Source: JBHJGU01 sp050331475
GTDB taxonomy: Bacteria > Pseudomonadota > Alphaproteobacteria > Caulobacterales > Maricaulaceae
Direction of reading: 5' to 3'
Assembly: GCA_050331475.1 (NCBI GenBank)
Contig: JBHJGU010000063.1
Location: 1 to 12,370 of the forward strand
DNA length: 12,370 bases
Every line of letters begins with the position of its first letter. Position 1 is the first letter of the stretch. Shown one piece after another: positions 1 through 6,561 of the stretch. The notes below the pieces were generated by a model. The model was not told the origin of the DNA. It searched no databases and saw only the letters and a program-made list of their open reading frames with translations. The translations under genes and the position numbers were made by a program.

Positions 1-436
1 AGTGATCGGCCCGCCGGAAGACACGGAAACGGCGGAGGACCGATACCGTGATGATCCGGACGACCTCGCCCTCTTTGCCGGTTGCACATGGGAGCGCAGG
101 TCTCGTCTTGACCCCGCTTACCCCGAAATCAGCTATTGCGAAAATAAACTTATCGAGGTTGACATTTGGCCAGATCACGGCCAGCTAATATTCCACGGAA
201 AATCTCTTTTTAAATCTAAGCGCAAAGATGTGTTACGGTTTTTGTTTTCGAAAGGTGGTGGCGTTTATAAAGATTTTGGGTCTATACTCTTTAAATCCCT
301 TGGCATAACACTCTCGCCGCCTCGTCTCGTAAGGGTGCAACCTTCAATCAATGTTTTTGCGGAAGGCGCTTTTGACCGGTTTATTCAAGAGCTTGGCTAC
401 GAAAAAGTGACATCCCCAGAACAGCTCGGACTTTGA
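1..436 (+). CDS. Tandem-array protein, copy 1 (5' truncated by window edge)
   Basis: This is the 3' part of a gene whose beginning lies before the window. The frame is open from the first bases, and aligned to the later copies its ATG would lie about 74 bases upstream. What remains is about 144 residues starting in the shared VIGPP segment. The core has an acidic DDPDDLALFAG stretch, a CENKLIEVDIWPDHG segment, a basic KSKRKDVLRFLFSKGGG segment and the common ending VTSPEQLGL. No signal peptide or membrane segment is visible in this part. The core is far closer to copy 3 than to the adjacent copy 2. The stop lies 32 bases before the ATG of copy 2. I do not recognise the family. It looks like a small soluble cytoplasmic protein, and an immunity-protein-like role is conceivable only because of the tandem arrangement. 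Confidence 0.8.
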   Translation, partial: VIGPPEDTETAEDRYRDDPDDLALFAGCTWERRSRLDPAYPEISYCENKLIEVDIWPDHGQLIFHGKSLFKSKRKDVLRFLFSKGGGVYKDFGSILFKSLGITLSPPRLVRVQPSINVFAEGAFDRFIQELGYEKVTSPEQLGL

Positions 437-557
437 CACGGCGCTTACAGCACCGGGATGATCGAACCATGGACTGGATACTTGATCCGTTAGTGAGTGT
501 CGGCCCCTTACGCTTCGGCATGTCGCCGGATGAGGTGGCCAAAGTGATCGGACCGCC
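437..557 (+). repeat. Near-identical border block (matches 979-1099)
   Basis: The 32-base spacer and first 89 bases of the copy-2 gene match 979-1099 at 116 of 121 positions, counted by eye (differences at 438, 439, 452, 501 and 513). Immediately after the shared GGACCGCC the two copies diverge sharply. Such a block could act as a substrate for homologous recombination or gene conversion between units. Confidence 0.88.
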
Positions 558-978
558 ACAAAAGTCCGTACGGGCTGAAGACGAGTATCGAAACGACCCA
601 GATGACCTCGCTGCGTTTGCAGGTTGGTCATGGGAACACCGGCTGGATACCCAAAAACCGTTTCCGGAGTTGGGTTATATCGAAAATCAGCTTGTTGAAG
701 CGGATTTTTTTCCAGAACATGGCCGTTTATTGTTAGACAGTGTATCGCTTTTGGACACTAAACGCAAAGACGTACTACTATTTTTATTTTCAAAAGGTGG
801 TGATATTTACGATAGCGGCGGGGCTATATTATTTACTTCTCTGGGGTTGGCACTTGCACCTCCGCGTCTTGCAAGAGTCGAGCCGGCGATCAATGTGGCG
901 GCAGCAGGTATAGCTGATTCCGAAATTGAAGAATTTGGCTATAAAAAGGTTACCTCGCCAGAACAGCTAGGGCTTTGA
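469..978 (+). CDS. Tandem-array protein, copy 2 (169 aa, unknown function)
   Basis: A 169-residue protein of unrecognised family. The start is taken as ATG 469, preceded by a weak GGGA at 455-458. A TTG at 433 overlapping the previous stop would add 12 residues, but that stretch differs from its copy-3 equivalent at two of three changed codons, so it looks non-coding. The N-terminus (residues 1-29) is almost the same as copy 3 and contains VGPLRFGMSPDEVAKVIGPP. This 'FGMSxxEVxxxxGxP' pattern recurs in several small-protein families and is not diagnostic. The core differs strongly from copies 1 and 3 (for example GYIENQLVEADFFPEHG against CENKLIEVDIWPDHG) but keeps its length exactly. It ends in VTSPEQLGL. 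Parts of the core, around 720-840, are visibly A+T rich compared with the housekeeping genes. No signal peptide is visible, so it is probably cytoplasmic. Confidence 0.85.
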   Translation: MDWILDPLVSVGPLRFGMSPDEVAKVIGPPQKSVRAEDEYRNDPDDLAAFAGWSWEHRLDTQKPFPELGYIENQLVEADFFPEHGRLLLDSVSLLDTKRKDVLLFLFSKGGDIYDSGGAILFTSLGLALAPPRLARVEPAINVAAAGIADSEIEEFGYKKVTSPEQLGL

Positions 979-1099
979 CGTGGCGCTTACAGCGCCGGGA
1001 TGATCGAACCATGGACTGGATACTTGATCCGTTAGTGAGTGTTGGCCCCTTACGTTTCGGCATGTCGCCGGATGAGGTGGCCAAAGTGATCGGACCGCC
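979..1099 (+). repeat. Near-identical border block, second copy (matches 437-557)
   Basis: The partner of the block at 437-557, with the same spacer and the same start of gene. Conservation covers the non-coding spacer as well as the coding start, which suggests recent duplication or ongoing homogenisation rather than protein-level selection alone. Confidence 0.88.
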
Positions 1100-1520
1100 G
1101 GAAGACGCGATAACGGCGGAGGACCAATACCAAGATGATCCTTACCAACTCGCCCTCTTTACGGGTTACGCATGGGAACACAGGGCTCATCTTGATCCCG
1201 CTTACCCCGAACTCAGCTATTGCGAAAACAAACTTATCGAGGTGGACATCTGGCCAGACCATGGCCCACTAATACTCGATGGCAAATCTCTCTTTAAATC
1301 TAGACGCAAAGACGTACTGCGGTTTTTATTTTCTAAGGGTGGTGACGTCTATAAGAATTTCGGAGCTGTACTCTTTACATCCCTTGGCATAACCCTCGCG
1401 CCGCCTCGTTACGCAAGGGAGGAACCTTCTATCACCGTGTTTGCCGAAGGCGCTTTTGACCCTCTTATTCAAGAGCTTGGCTATAAAAAAGTCACATCCC
1501 CAGAACAGTTAGGCGTGTAG
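1011..1520 (+). CDS. Tandem-array protein, copy 3 (169 aa, unknown function)
   Basis: The third and last copy, 169 residues and the same length as copy 2. ATG 1011 is chosen by alignment with ATG 469; the TTG at 975 that overlaps the copy-2 stop is rejected for the same reason as in copy 2. The first 29 residues are almost identical to copy 2. From residue 30 onward the protein instead follows copy 1: PPED.., LALF.G, HLDPAYPELSYCENKL, EVDIWPDHG and KSLFKS are shared with little change. It ends VTSPEQLGV with a TAG stop, where copies 1 and 2 end GL with TGA. The sequence after the stop has no similarity to the inter-copy spacer, so the array ends here. It converges on rpoD. The function is unknown, and no catalytic motif, signal peptide or membrane segment is seen. 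Confidence 0.85.
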   Translation: MDWILDPLVSVGPLRFGMSPDEVAKVIGPPEDAITAEDQYQDDPYQLALFTGYAWEHRAHLDPAYPELSYCENKLIEVDIWPDHGPLILDGKSLFKSRRKDVLRFLFSKGGDVYKNFGAVLFTSLGITLAPPRYAREEPSITVFAEGAFDPLIQELGYKKVTSPEQLGV

Positions 1521-1591
1521 ACTGATATCAAAGACAACGCGTCAAGACCCACCCGTCCCAAAAGCGGTGGATCGCAACAGCTCTAAAGGCG

Positions 1592-1618
1592 GCGATCATT
1601 ACTCATTTCAATCATCGC
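1592..1618. terminator. Imperfect inverted repeat in the convergent gap (possible weak terminator)
   Basis: GCGATCATT at 1592-1600 pairs with AATCATCGC at 1610-1618 with one mismatch and a 9-base loop. It lies in the 156-base gap between the convergent copy-3 gene and rpoD, where a two-way terminator would be expected. There is no T-run on either side, so intrinsic termination is doubtful. I see no gene or other signal in the rest of 1521-1676. Confidence 0.25.
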
Positions 1619-1676
1619 ACCCTGCGACTTTCCATGAATATCTGACAGGCGAGAAAAACCACAACCGTCCACCATC

Positions 1677-3755
1677 CTAATTATCCAAAAAGCTTCTGAG
1701 CTTCCGCGATCGGCTGGGGTGCTTGAGCTTACGCAGGGCTTTGGCTTCAATTTGGCGTATGCGTTCGCGGGTGACCGAGAATTGCTGGCCGACTTCTTCC
1801 AAAGTGTGATCGGTGTTCATGCCGATGCCGAAGCGCATGCGCAGCACGCGTTCCTCCCGCGGGGTCAGGGAGGCGAGGACGCGGGTCGTGGTCTCGCGCA
1901 AATTCGACTGGATCGCCGCATCAATGGGCAGGATGGCGTTCTTGTCTTCGATGAAATCGCCCAAGTGTGAGTCCTCCTCGTCCCCGATCGGGGTTTCGAG
2001 GCTGATCGGCTCCTTGGCGATCTTCATGACTTTGCGGACTTTTTCGAGCGGCATGCCGAGCTTTTCGGCCAACTCCTCCGGGGTCGGCTCCCGTCCGATT
2101 TCGTGGAGCATTTGCCGGCTCGTGCGCACCAGCTTGTTGATCGTCTCGATCATATGCACCGGAATGCGGATCGTGCGCGCCTGATCGGCGATCGACCGGG
2201 TGATGGCCTGGCGGATCCACCAGGTCGCATAGGTGGAGAATTTATAGCCGCGGCGGTATTCAAACTTATCCACCGCTTTCATCAGACCAATATTGCCCTC
2301 TTGGATCAAATCCAAGAATTGCAAGCCACGATTGGTGTATTTCTTAGCGATTGAAATGACCAGGCGAAGATTGGCCTCGACCATTTCTTTCTTGGCCTGG
2401 CGCGCCTCACGCTCGCCCTTTTGCACAGTCTGCACAATGCGGCGGAAATCATCAATCGCCACACCGGCTTCTTGGGCCAGATTGGCGATGTCTGTGCGCA
2501 ATTTGTCGATCTTCTCGCGCTCGCGTTCGGCGAACCGGGTCCAGGCCTTCGACCGACCGGCCATGGCGTCGACCCAGTTGGGGTCCATTTCCGCGCCGAA
2601 ATAGCATTTGAGGAAGTCCGAGCGCGGCACCCCGTGCCCGTCGGCCAACCGCAAGAGCTTGCCCTCAAGCCCGATCAACCGCTTGTTGATGGCGTAAAGC
2701 TGCTCGACAAGCGCCTCGATCCGAGCGTTGTTCAAATGCAGCTTGTTCAATTGCACGACAATATTGCGCTGAAGCGCTTCGAAGTCTTCGCGTTGGGCCG
2801 GATCCAGGTCGCCGCCGCGCAACCGCGCCTCAATCAGCGTGTCTTGAAGGCCGCGAAACTTGGCGAAGTCATCGGCGACCGCATCCAAAATGCCCATGAC
2901 GCCATCTCGCAGCTCCGCCTCCATCGCGGCGAGAGACATGTTCGCGCCGTCGTCGAAGACATCCTCCTCCTCGTCATTGGCGCGTTCGGAGCCTTCACCG
3001 CCGTCCGCATCGGATTGTTCGCCCTCCGCTTTCGCGCCGTCGGCGGAGGTGGTGTCCGCGCCTTCGCTTGTCGCGGCGCCGTTTCCGGCGGTCGCGGGCT
3101 GTTGAGCCGCGCCGTTTGCGGGGCCTGCGTCAGATCCCTCAGCGGCCGGCTGGGCGGCTTCAGCGGCGTCTTGCTCCGCCTGGCGCTCGGCGCCGAAGGT
3201 GGCGTCCAGATCGATAATGTCGCGGAGCAAAATCCGGCCGTTCTGCAATTCGTCGCGCCACACCATGATGGCTTCGAACGACAGCGCGCTTTCGCACAGC
3301 CCTGCAATCATGGTGTCGCGACCCGCTTCGATCCGCTTGGCGATCGCGATCTCGCCCTCCCGGGAGAGCAGCTCGACCGAGCCCATTTCGCGCAGATACA
3401 TGCGCACCGGGTCGTCCGTGCGATCGGCGTCTTCGCGCGTGTTCCCGGTTTGGACTTTGTTTTCGGTCTTTTTGGCGACGGCTTTCTGGCCGCCCTCCGC
3501 GGCCGCGCCCTCCGCCTCGGCGTCCTCTTCGGAATCCACCACATTGATGCCCATCTCAGAGAGCTGCGCCATGGTGTCTTCGATTTGCTCGGAGGTCACT
3601 TCCTCAGAGGGTAGAACTTTATTGAGCTCTTCATTGGTCACGTAGCCGCGTTTTTTCGCCGTCTTAATCATGCGCTGAACCGCGCTGTCAGACAGATCCA
3701 GAAGCGGGCCGTCGGCGGTTTCAGGGGCGTCGGCGGTTTCCGCGGTTTTTGTCAT
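1677..3755 (-). CDS. rpoD: RNA polymerase primary sigma factor RpoD (sigma-70)
   Basis: Housekeeping sigma factor that directs RNA polymerase to -35/-10 promoters. ATG 3755 is chosen (692 aa) because GGAGG lies 5 bases before it; an upstream in-frame GTG at 3773 would add six residues but has no better site. Region 1.1 is at about residues 20-75 and region 1.2 at about 114-145 (DPVRMYLREMG). A non-conserved region includes an Ala/Glu/Asp/Gly-rich stretch at about 192-266. Region 2 is at about 458-540 (LQFLDLIQEGNIGLMKAVDK, then the WWIRQAITRSIADQARTIR helix that reads the -10 element), followed by region 3. Region 4 carries the -35 helix-turn-helix at about 651-677 (TLEEVGQQFSVTRERIRQIE). The C-terminus RKLRSFLDN is complete. 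It is the last gene of the yqeY-dnaG-rpoD cluster, 97 bases after dnaG. Identity is certain; the length of the acidic insert is the only variable element. Confidence 0.98.
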   Translation of the reverse strand: MTKTAETADAPETADGPLLDLSDSAVQRMIKTAKKRGYVTNEELNKVLPSEEVTSEQIEDTMAQLSEMGINVVDSEEDAEAEGAAAEGGQKAVAKKTENKVQTGNTREDADRTDDPVRMYLREMGSVELLSREGEIAIAKRIEAGRDTMIAGLCESALSFEAIMVWRDELQNGRILLRDIIDLDATFGAERQAEQDAAEAAQPAAEGSDAGPANGAAQQPATAGNGAATSEGADTTSADGAKAEGEQSDADGGEGSERANDEEEDVFDDGANMSLAAMEAELRDGVMGILDAVADDFAKFRGLQDTLIEARLRGGDLDPAQREDFEALQRNIVVQLNKLHLNNARIEALVEQLYAINKRLIGLEGKLLRLADGHGVPRSDFLKCYFGAEMDPNWVDAMAGRSKAWTRFAEREREKIDKLRTDIANLAQEAGVAIDDFRRIVQTVQKGEREARQAKKEMVEANLRLVISIAKKYTNRGLQFLDLIQEGNIGLMKAVDKFEYRRGYKFSTYATWWIRQAITRSIADQARTIRIPVHMIETINKLVRTSRQMLHEIGREPTPEELAEKLGMPLEKVRKVMKIAKEPISLETPIGDEEDSHLGDFIEDKNAILPIDAAIQSNLRETTTRVLASLTPREERVLRMRFGIGMNTDHTLEEVGQQFSVTRERIRQIEAKALRKLKHPSRSRKLRSFLDN

Positions 3756-3760
3756 CGTGT

Positions 3761-3765
3761 CCTCC
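3761..3765 (-). promoter_or_regulatory. Ribosome binding site of rpoD
   Basis: GGAGG on the minus strand, 5 bases upstream of ATG 3755. It decides the start in favour of that ATG over the GTG at 3773. Confidence 0.75.
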
Positions 3766-3807
3766 GCGCCCACGACTTCGCGTGAGCGACCCTAAAGCTT
3801 AAGCGAC

Positions 3808-3819
3808 GCGACCGGTCGC
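3808..3819. repeat. Perfect 12-base palindrome in the dnaG-rpoD gap
   Basis: GCGACCGGTCGC is self-complementary and lies about 53 bases upstream of the rpoD start, followed toward rpoD by a second palindrome GCTTAAGC (3797-3804). These could be a protein-binding dyad or a small RNA hairpin in the rpoD leader. In such G+C-rich DNA short palindromes also arise by chance. No convincing promoter is seen in the gap. Confidence 0.35.
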
Positions 3820-3852
3820 CCATCGTCCCTGTCTGCGCCGCCTTGGACGCAT

Positions 3853-5754
3853 TTAGCGCGATCGCGCGCGTTTGGCGCCGTCGACCCGCTCGAATCGATC
3901 AAGGGCGCGCGCTAGCGCGTCCTCGGTGTCTTCACCCTCCGACGGCGACCAAGCCGGGCGCGCCGCGGCGTCCGCTCGGGACGCCTTTAGCCGCCGCTCC
4001 GCCTCCGCGCTCGCCGAACGGGCGAACGCCTCCGCGTCGGCGCGCAAACCGGCGTCGCCCTGGAAAAGCCGGCGCGCCGCGCGGGCGCGCTCTAACCATC
4101 CGTGAACCGTCGTTGGCGCTTGGGCCCGCACCACAGCGTCTGCGTTGAGATCACGCCATTGCGACCCCAACCCCTTTTGGTCGAGGTGGCCGACCAACCC
4201 GTCCATGTCAACAGACCTTGTCCCCAAAATTTTTGTTATGATTTCGTTGCGCAAATTGTCAAGCTCAGAGGCGAGCGGCAGGGCTTCGAAGGTTTCGATC
4301 ACCTCGTCTAACCAGTCTGGATGGGTGACTAGCGCGAAACAGAGCGCGCGCACCTCAACCGGCGCGCGCGGCGGGGCCGCGCGCAACGATTTTAAGTCGG
4401 TGCTGGGGCCGGGCGTGTGAGCGGACCCCGCCGGCCACCGCCCCCCCTCGCGGCGCGCCACTGGCGCGCGTGCGGGTCGAATTTCAGCGTCATAGCGCTC
4501 AAACACCGCGTCGCGATAGGCTTGGGCGAGGTCAGGATCGGTGATCGCCTGCACGATCGCGCGCAAACGGGATTTCAGCTCCGCCCGACGCTCCGGCGTG
4601 TCCAAGGGCGCAGCGTCGACTTCCCGCCGCCAAATCACGTCCGCCAAGGGCTCGGCGGATTTCAAGGCTTGCGCCATCGCCTCGGCCCCGCGCTCGCGGA
4701 TCATATCGTCCGGGTCCAGCCCGTCGGGGAGGAAGGCAAAGCGCAAAGACTTCTCCGGCTTAATCAGTGGCAACGCCCGATCGATGGCTTTGTGGGCGGC
4801 CGCCCGGCCCGCCCGATCCCCGTCAAAGCACAGGATTGGCTCCGGTCCAGCTTTCCAAGCCAGCTCCAGCTGGTCTTCCGTCATGGCGGTGCCCAAGGCC
4901 GCAACGGCGGTGGGAAACCCCGCACGCGCCAAGGCGATCGCGTCCATATACCCTTCCACGACGATCAGATTGGGATGGGCGGTCTTCGGGTCTGCGGCGG
5001 CTTTGCGTGCGTCCGGATAGCGGTAGAGCAGCTGGCCTTTGTGAAACAGCACCCCGTCGGGCGAGTTGAGGTATTTGGCCCGGGCCTGTTTGGCCAAAGC
5101 GCGGCCGCCAAAGCCCACCACCCGGCCGCGCGGATCGCGGATGGCGAACATGATCCGGCCGCGAAACCGATCATAGGGCGCGCCGCCGTCCTCGGGCGCG
5201 ATCACCAGCCCCGCCTCGATCAGGTCCGAGGGTTTGGCGCCCTTGTCGAGCAACAGATCCTTCAGCGCGGTGCGCGTGTCCGGTGCAAAGCCGATGTCAA
5301 AGCGCGGCCAGTCCTGCGCCGTCACCCCGCGCCCCTCCAAATACCGGCGCGCTTCGGCCCCTCGGGTTCGGCTCAGCTCGGCCTGGAAGAAGCGGTTGGC
5401 CAACTCCATCCAATCCATCAACCCGCGCACGCGCTCGGCGCGCGCCGCGGCGTGGGGGTCCTCGGCGGGCAAGGGCACGCCCGCCTCTTGGGCCAGCCGT
5501 TCGACCGCTTCGGGAAAGCTGAGCCCTTCAACCTCTTGGAGGAAGGTGATGATGTCGCCTGACTTGCCCGAGGAGAAGCAATGGTAGAACCGCTTCTGAT
5601 CGTTCACATAAAATGAGGGGGTCTTTTCAGCGTTAAACGGCGAAAGCCCGACATATTCTCGCCCGCGCCGCGTAAGCTTGACATACCGACCGATGACCGA
5701 GGACGCGCTCAGCCGGGTTTTAATCTCATCAAGCAGGGTTTCAGAAAACCGCAT
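3853..5754 (-). CDS. dnaG: DNA primase DnaG with degenerate zinc-binding site
   Basis: Synthesises RNA primers at the replication fork with the DnaB helicase; 633 aa, a little longer than the E. coli enzyme. The N-terminus MRFSETLLDEIKTRLSASSV is typical of alphaproteobacterial primases and fixes ATG 5754, although no good Shine-Dalgarno precedes it. The zinc-binding domain (about 1-95) keeps its fold signature, but the CHC2 ligands are S38, N41, C59 and S62 in place of Cys, His, Cys, Cys; only one remains. The RNA polymerase core follows, with YLNSPDGVLFHKG at 228-240. The TOPRIM site is intact: E267 in VVEGYMD, D311 and D313 in CFDGDRAG, and LPDGLDPDD at 342-350. The C-terminal third (about 440-633) is the helicase-interacting region, ending in an Ala/Arg-rich tail. 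It lies between yqeY (113-base gap) and rpoD. Catalysis should be normal; template recognition by the zinc domain may be altered. Confidence 0.97.
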   Translation of the reverse strand: MRFSETLLDEIKTRLSASSVIGRYVKLTRRGREYVGLSPFNAEKTPSFYVNDQKRFYHCFSSGKSGDIITFLQEVEGLSFPEAVERLAQEAGVPLPAEDPHAAARAERVRGLMDWMELANRFFQAELSRTRGAEARRYLEGRGVTAQDWPRFDIGFAPDTRTALKDLLLDKGAKPSDLIEAGLVIAPEDGGAPYDRFRGRIMFAIRDPRGRVVGFGGRALAKQARAKYLNSPDGVLFHKGQLLYRYPDARKAAADPKTAHPNLIVVEGYMDAIALARAGFPTAVAALGTAMTEDQLELAWKAGPEPILCFDGDRAGRAAAHKAIDRALPLIKPEKSLRFAFLPDGLDPDDMIRERGAEAMAQALKSAEPLADVIWRREVDAAPLDTPERRAELKSRLRAIVQAITDPDLAQAYRDAVFERYDAEIRPARAPVARREGGRWPAGSAHTPGPSTDLKSLRAAPPRAPVEVRALCFALVTHPDWLDEVIETFEALPLASELDNLRNEIITKILGTRSVDMDGLVGHLDQKGLGSQWRDLNADAVVRAQAPTTVHGWLERARAARRLFQGDAGLRADAEAFARSASAEAERRLKASRADAAARPAWSPSEGEDTEDALARALDRFERVDGAKRARSR

Positions 5755-5868
5755 TTAGGCGCGCGCCCCAGAGCTGCCGGAAAAAACGCCAAGCGACCAG
5801 TGTGACCGAACCCCGCGCGCGCGCCAACACGCGATCTCGCGGCCGTCCGCTCCGCGCGCGCCCTGGCG

Positions 5869-6327
5869 TCAGCTTAAAAGATCGCGCACCGCGGCGGAGG
5901 CTTGGGCGATGTCCACCCGCTCAGGGAAGCGCTTGGACAGCTCGCCCATGCACCGACCCAGGTCCTTCAGCCCGCACGCATCGATTTCGTCGACGATTTG
6001 GGCCGCCGCGGCCCGGGTCTCCGCGTGGGTCAAGGGCCGCGGAATGAATTCTGTGATCACGTCGATCTCCGCACGCTCCCGCTCGGCGAGGTCTAGCCGG
6101 CCCGCGCTTTCGTAGATCCGGGCGCTTTCTTGGCGTTGACTGACGAGTTGGCGCAAGATTTTCAAGATTTCGCCGTCGCCGCAGCCATCGCACCGATCCT
6201 GCGACCGCGCAGCGATGTCGCGCTCTTTCACAGCCGCCGCCACCAACCGCAGCGTCGCCGCACGCACATCATCCTCACCGTCATTGGCGGCGCACAACGC
6301 CGCGGCGACCGTTTCTCGTAAGCTCAT
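5869..6327 (-). CDS. yqeY: GatB/YqeY domain-containing protein
   Basis: Small protein of the YqeY family, which shares the C-terminal domain of the GatB subunit of tRNA-dependent amidotransferase; its own biochemical role is not established. The start is ATG 6327 (152 aa, MSLRETVAAAL) because AGGGA lies 9 bases upstream. ATG 6336 would add MRR but abuts that AGGGA directly. Family features seen: TLRLVAAAVKERDIAAR at about 25-41, QLVSQRQESARIYESAGR at about 60-77, a LAERERAEIDVITEFIPRPL block at about 80-99, and the C-terminal KDLGRCMGELSKRF at about 121-134. A CDGC pair at 46-49 sits where relatives usually have charged residues. It is the first gene of the yqeY-dnaG-rpoD series and is divergent from carA. 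The family is commonly linked to dnaG and rpoD. Confidence 0.93.
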   Translation of the reverse strand: MSLRETVAAALCAANDGEDDVRAATLRLVAAAVKERDIAARSQDRCDGCGDGEILKILRQLVSQRQESARIYESAGRLDLAERERAEIDVITEFIPRPLTHAETRAAAAQIVDEIDACGLKDLGRCMGELSKRFPERVDIAQASAAVRDLLS

Positions 6328-6470
6328 CCGACGCATTCCCTATCCGAACGGCGGTGGCCGCTCGTGTCGCTATTGTGCTGTTTTTTAATGCGCACCGGAC
6401 CGAATTTGCGCCCGCGCGGTCGGTTCGCCCGTAGGCGATCGCCCGCTGCGATCACGCAGACGCAGCCGGA

Positions 6471-6499
6471 TTGACGCAGCCCCTCGCCCTCACTACCGT
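6471..6499 (+). promoter_or_regulatory. Candidate sigma-70 promoter of carA
   Basis: TTGACG (6471-6476), a 17-base spacer, then TACCGT (6494-6499). The -35 box is good and the -10 box is weak (3 of 6 to consensus), which is tolerable in alphaproteobacteria. It would give a leader of roughly 55 bases before carA. The rest of 6328-6561 holds a GGCGATCGCC palindrome at 6434-6443. I could not identify a clear promoter for the minus-strand yqeY series there. Confidence 0.4.
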
Positions 6500-6561
6500 C
6501 CGCCAACTTTGCCTCCGGGGCCTTTGCGCCCGCACGCTCCACCGCGGAAGATTGCTGAGCT

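Larger units (their letters stand above)
1..1520 (+). repeat. Tandem array, three units with 542-bp period
   Basis: The stops at 434-436, 976-978 and 1518-1520 and the ATGs at 469 and 1011 are spaced by exactly 542 bases. Each unit is a 510-base gene plus a 32-base spacer. Since 542 is not a multiple of three, successive genes lie in different frames, so readthrough cannot fuse them. The arrangement indicates tandem duplication followed by divergence of the gene cores without length change. The array may continue upstream of the window. Confidence 0.93.

Noticed and set aside
433..468. TTG start overlapping the previous TGA, extending copy 2 by 12 residues (same at 975 for copy 3)
   Set aside because: Three base differences between the two spacers change two of the encoded residues, and the ATG gives the conserved protein start; the spacer conservation is explained by the repeat itself.
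1..1520. CRISPR array or satellite DNA
   Set aside because: The repeat unit is 542 bases and encodes a full-length gene; there are no short palindromic repeats with unique spacers.
2421..3614. 397-codon open frame on the plus strand opposite rpoD
   Set aside because: It is exactly antisense to a certain sigma factor gene, has no recognisable domain, and is expected from G+C-rich codon use.
4417..5562. 381-codon open frame on the plus strand opposite dnaG
   Set aside because: Antisense to primase coding sequence with biased composition and no family resemblance.
5755..5868. Intrinsic terminator or promoter between yqeY and dnaG, suggested by a T-run (minus strand) near 5784-5790
   Set aside because: No stable stem directly precedes the T-run and no matching -10 box follows; the remainder is simple GC-alternating sequence.
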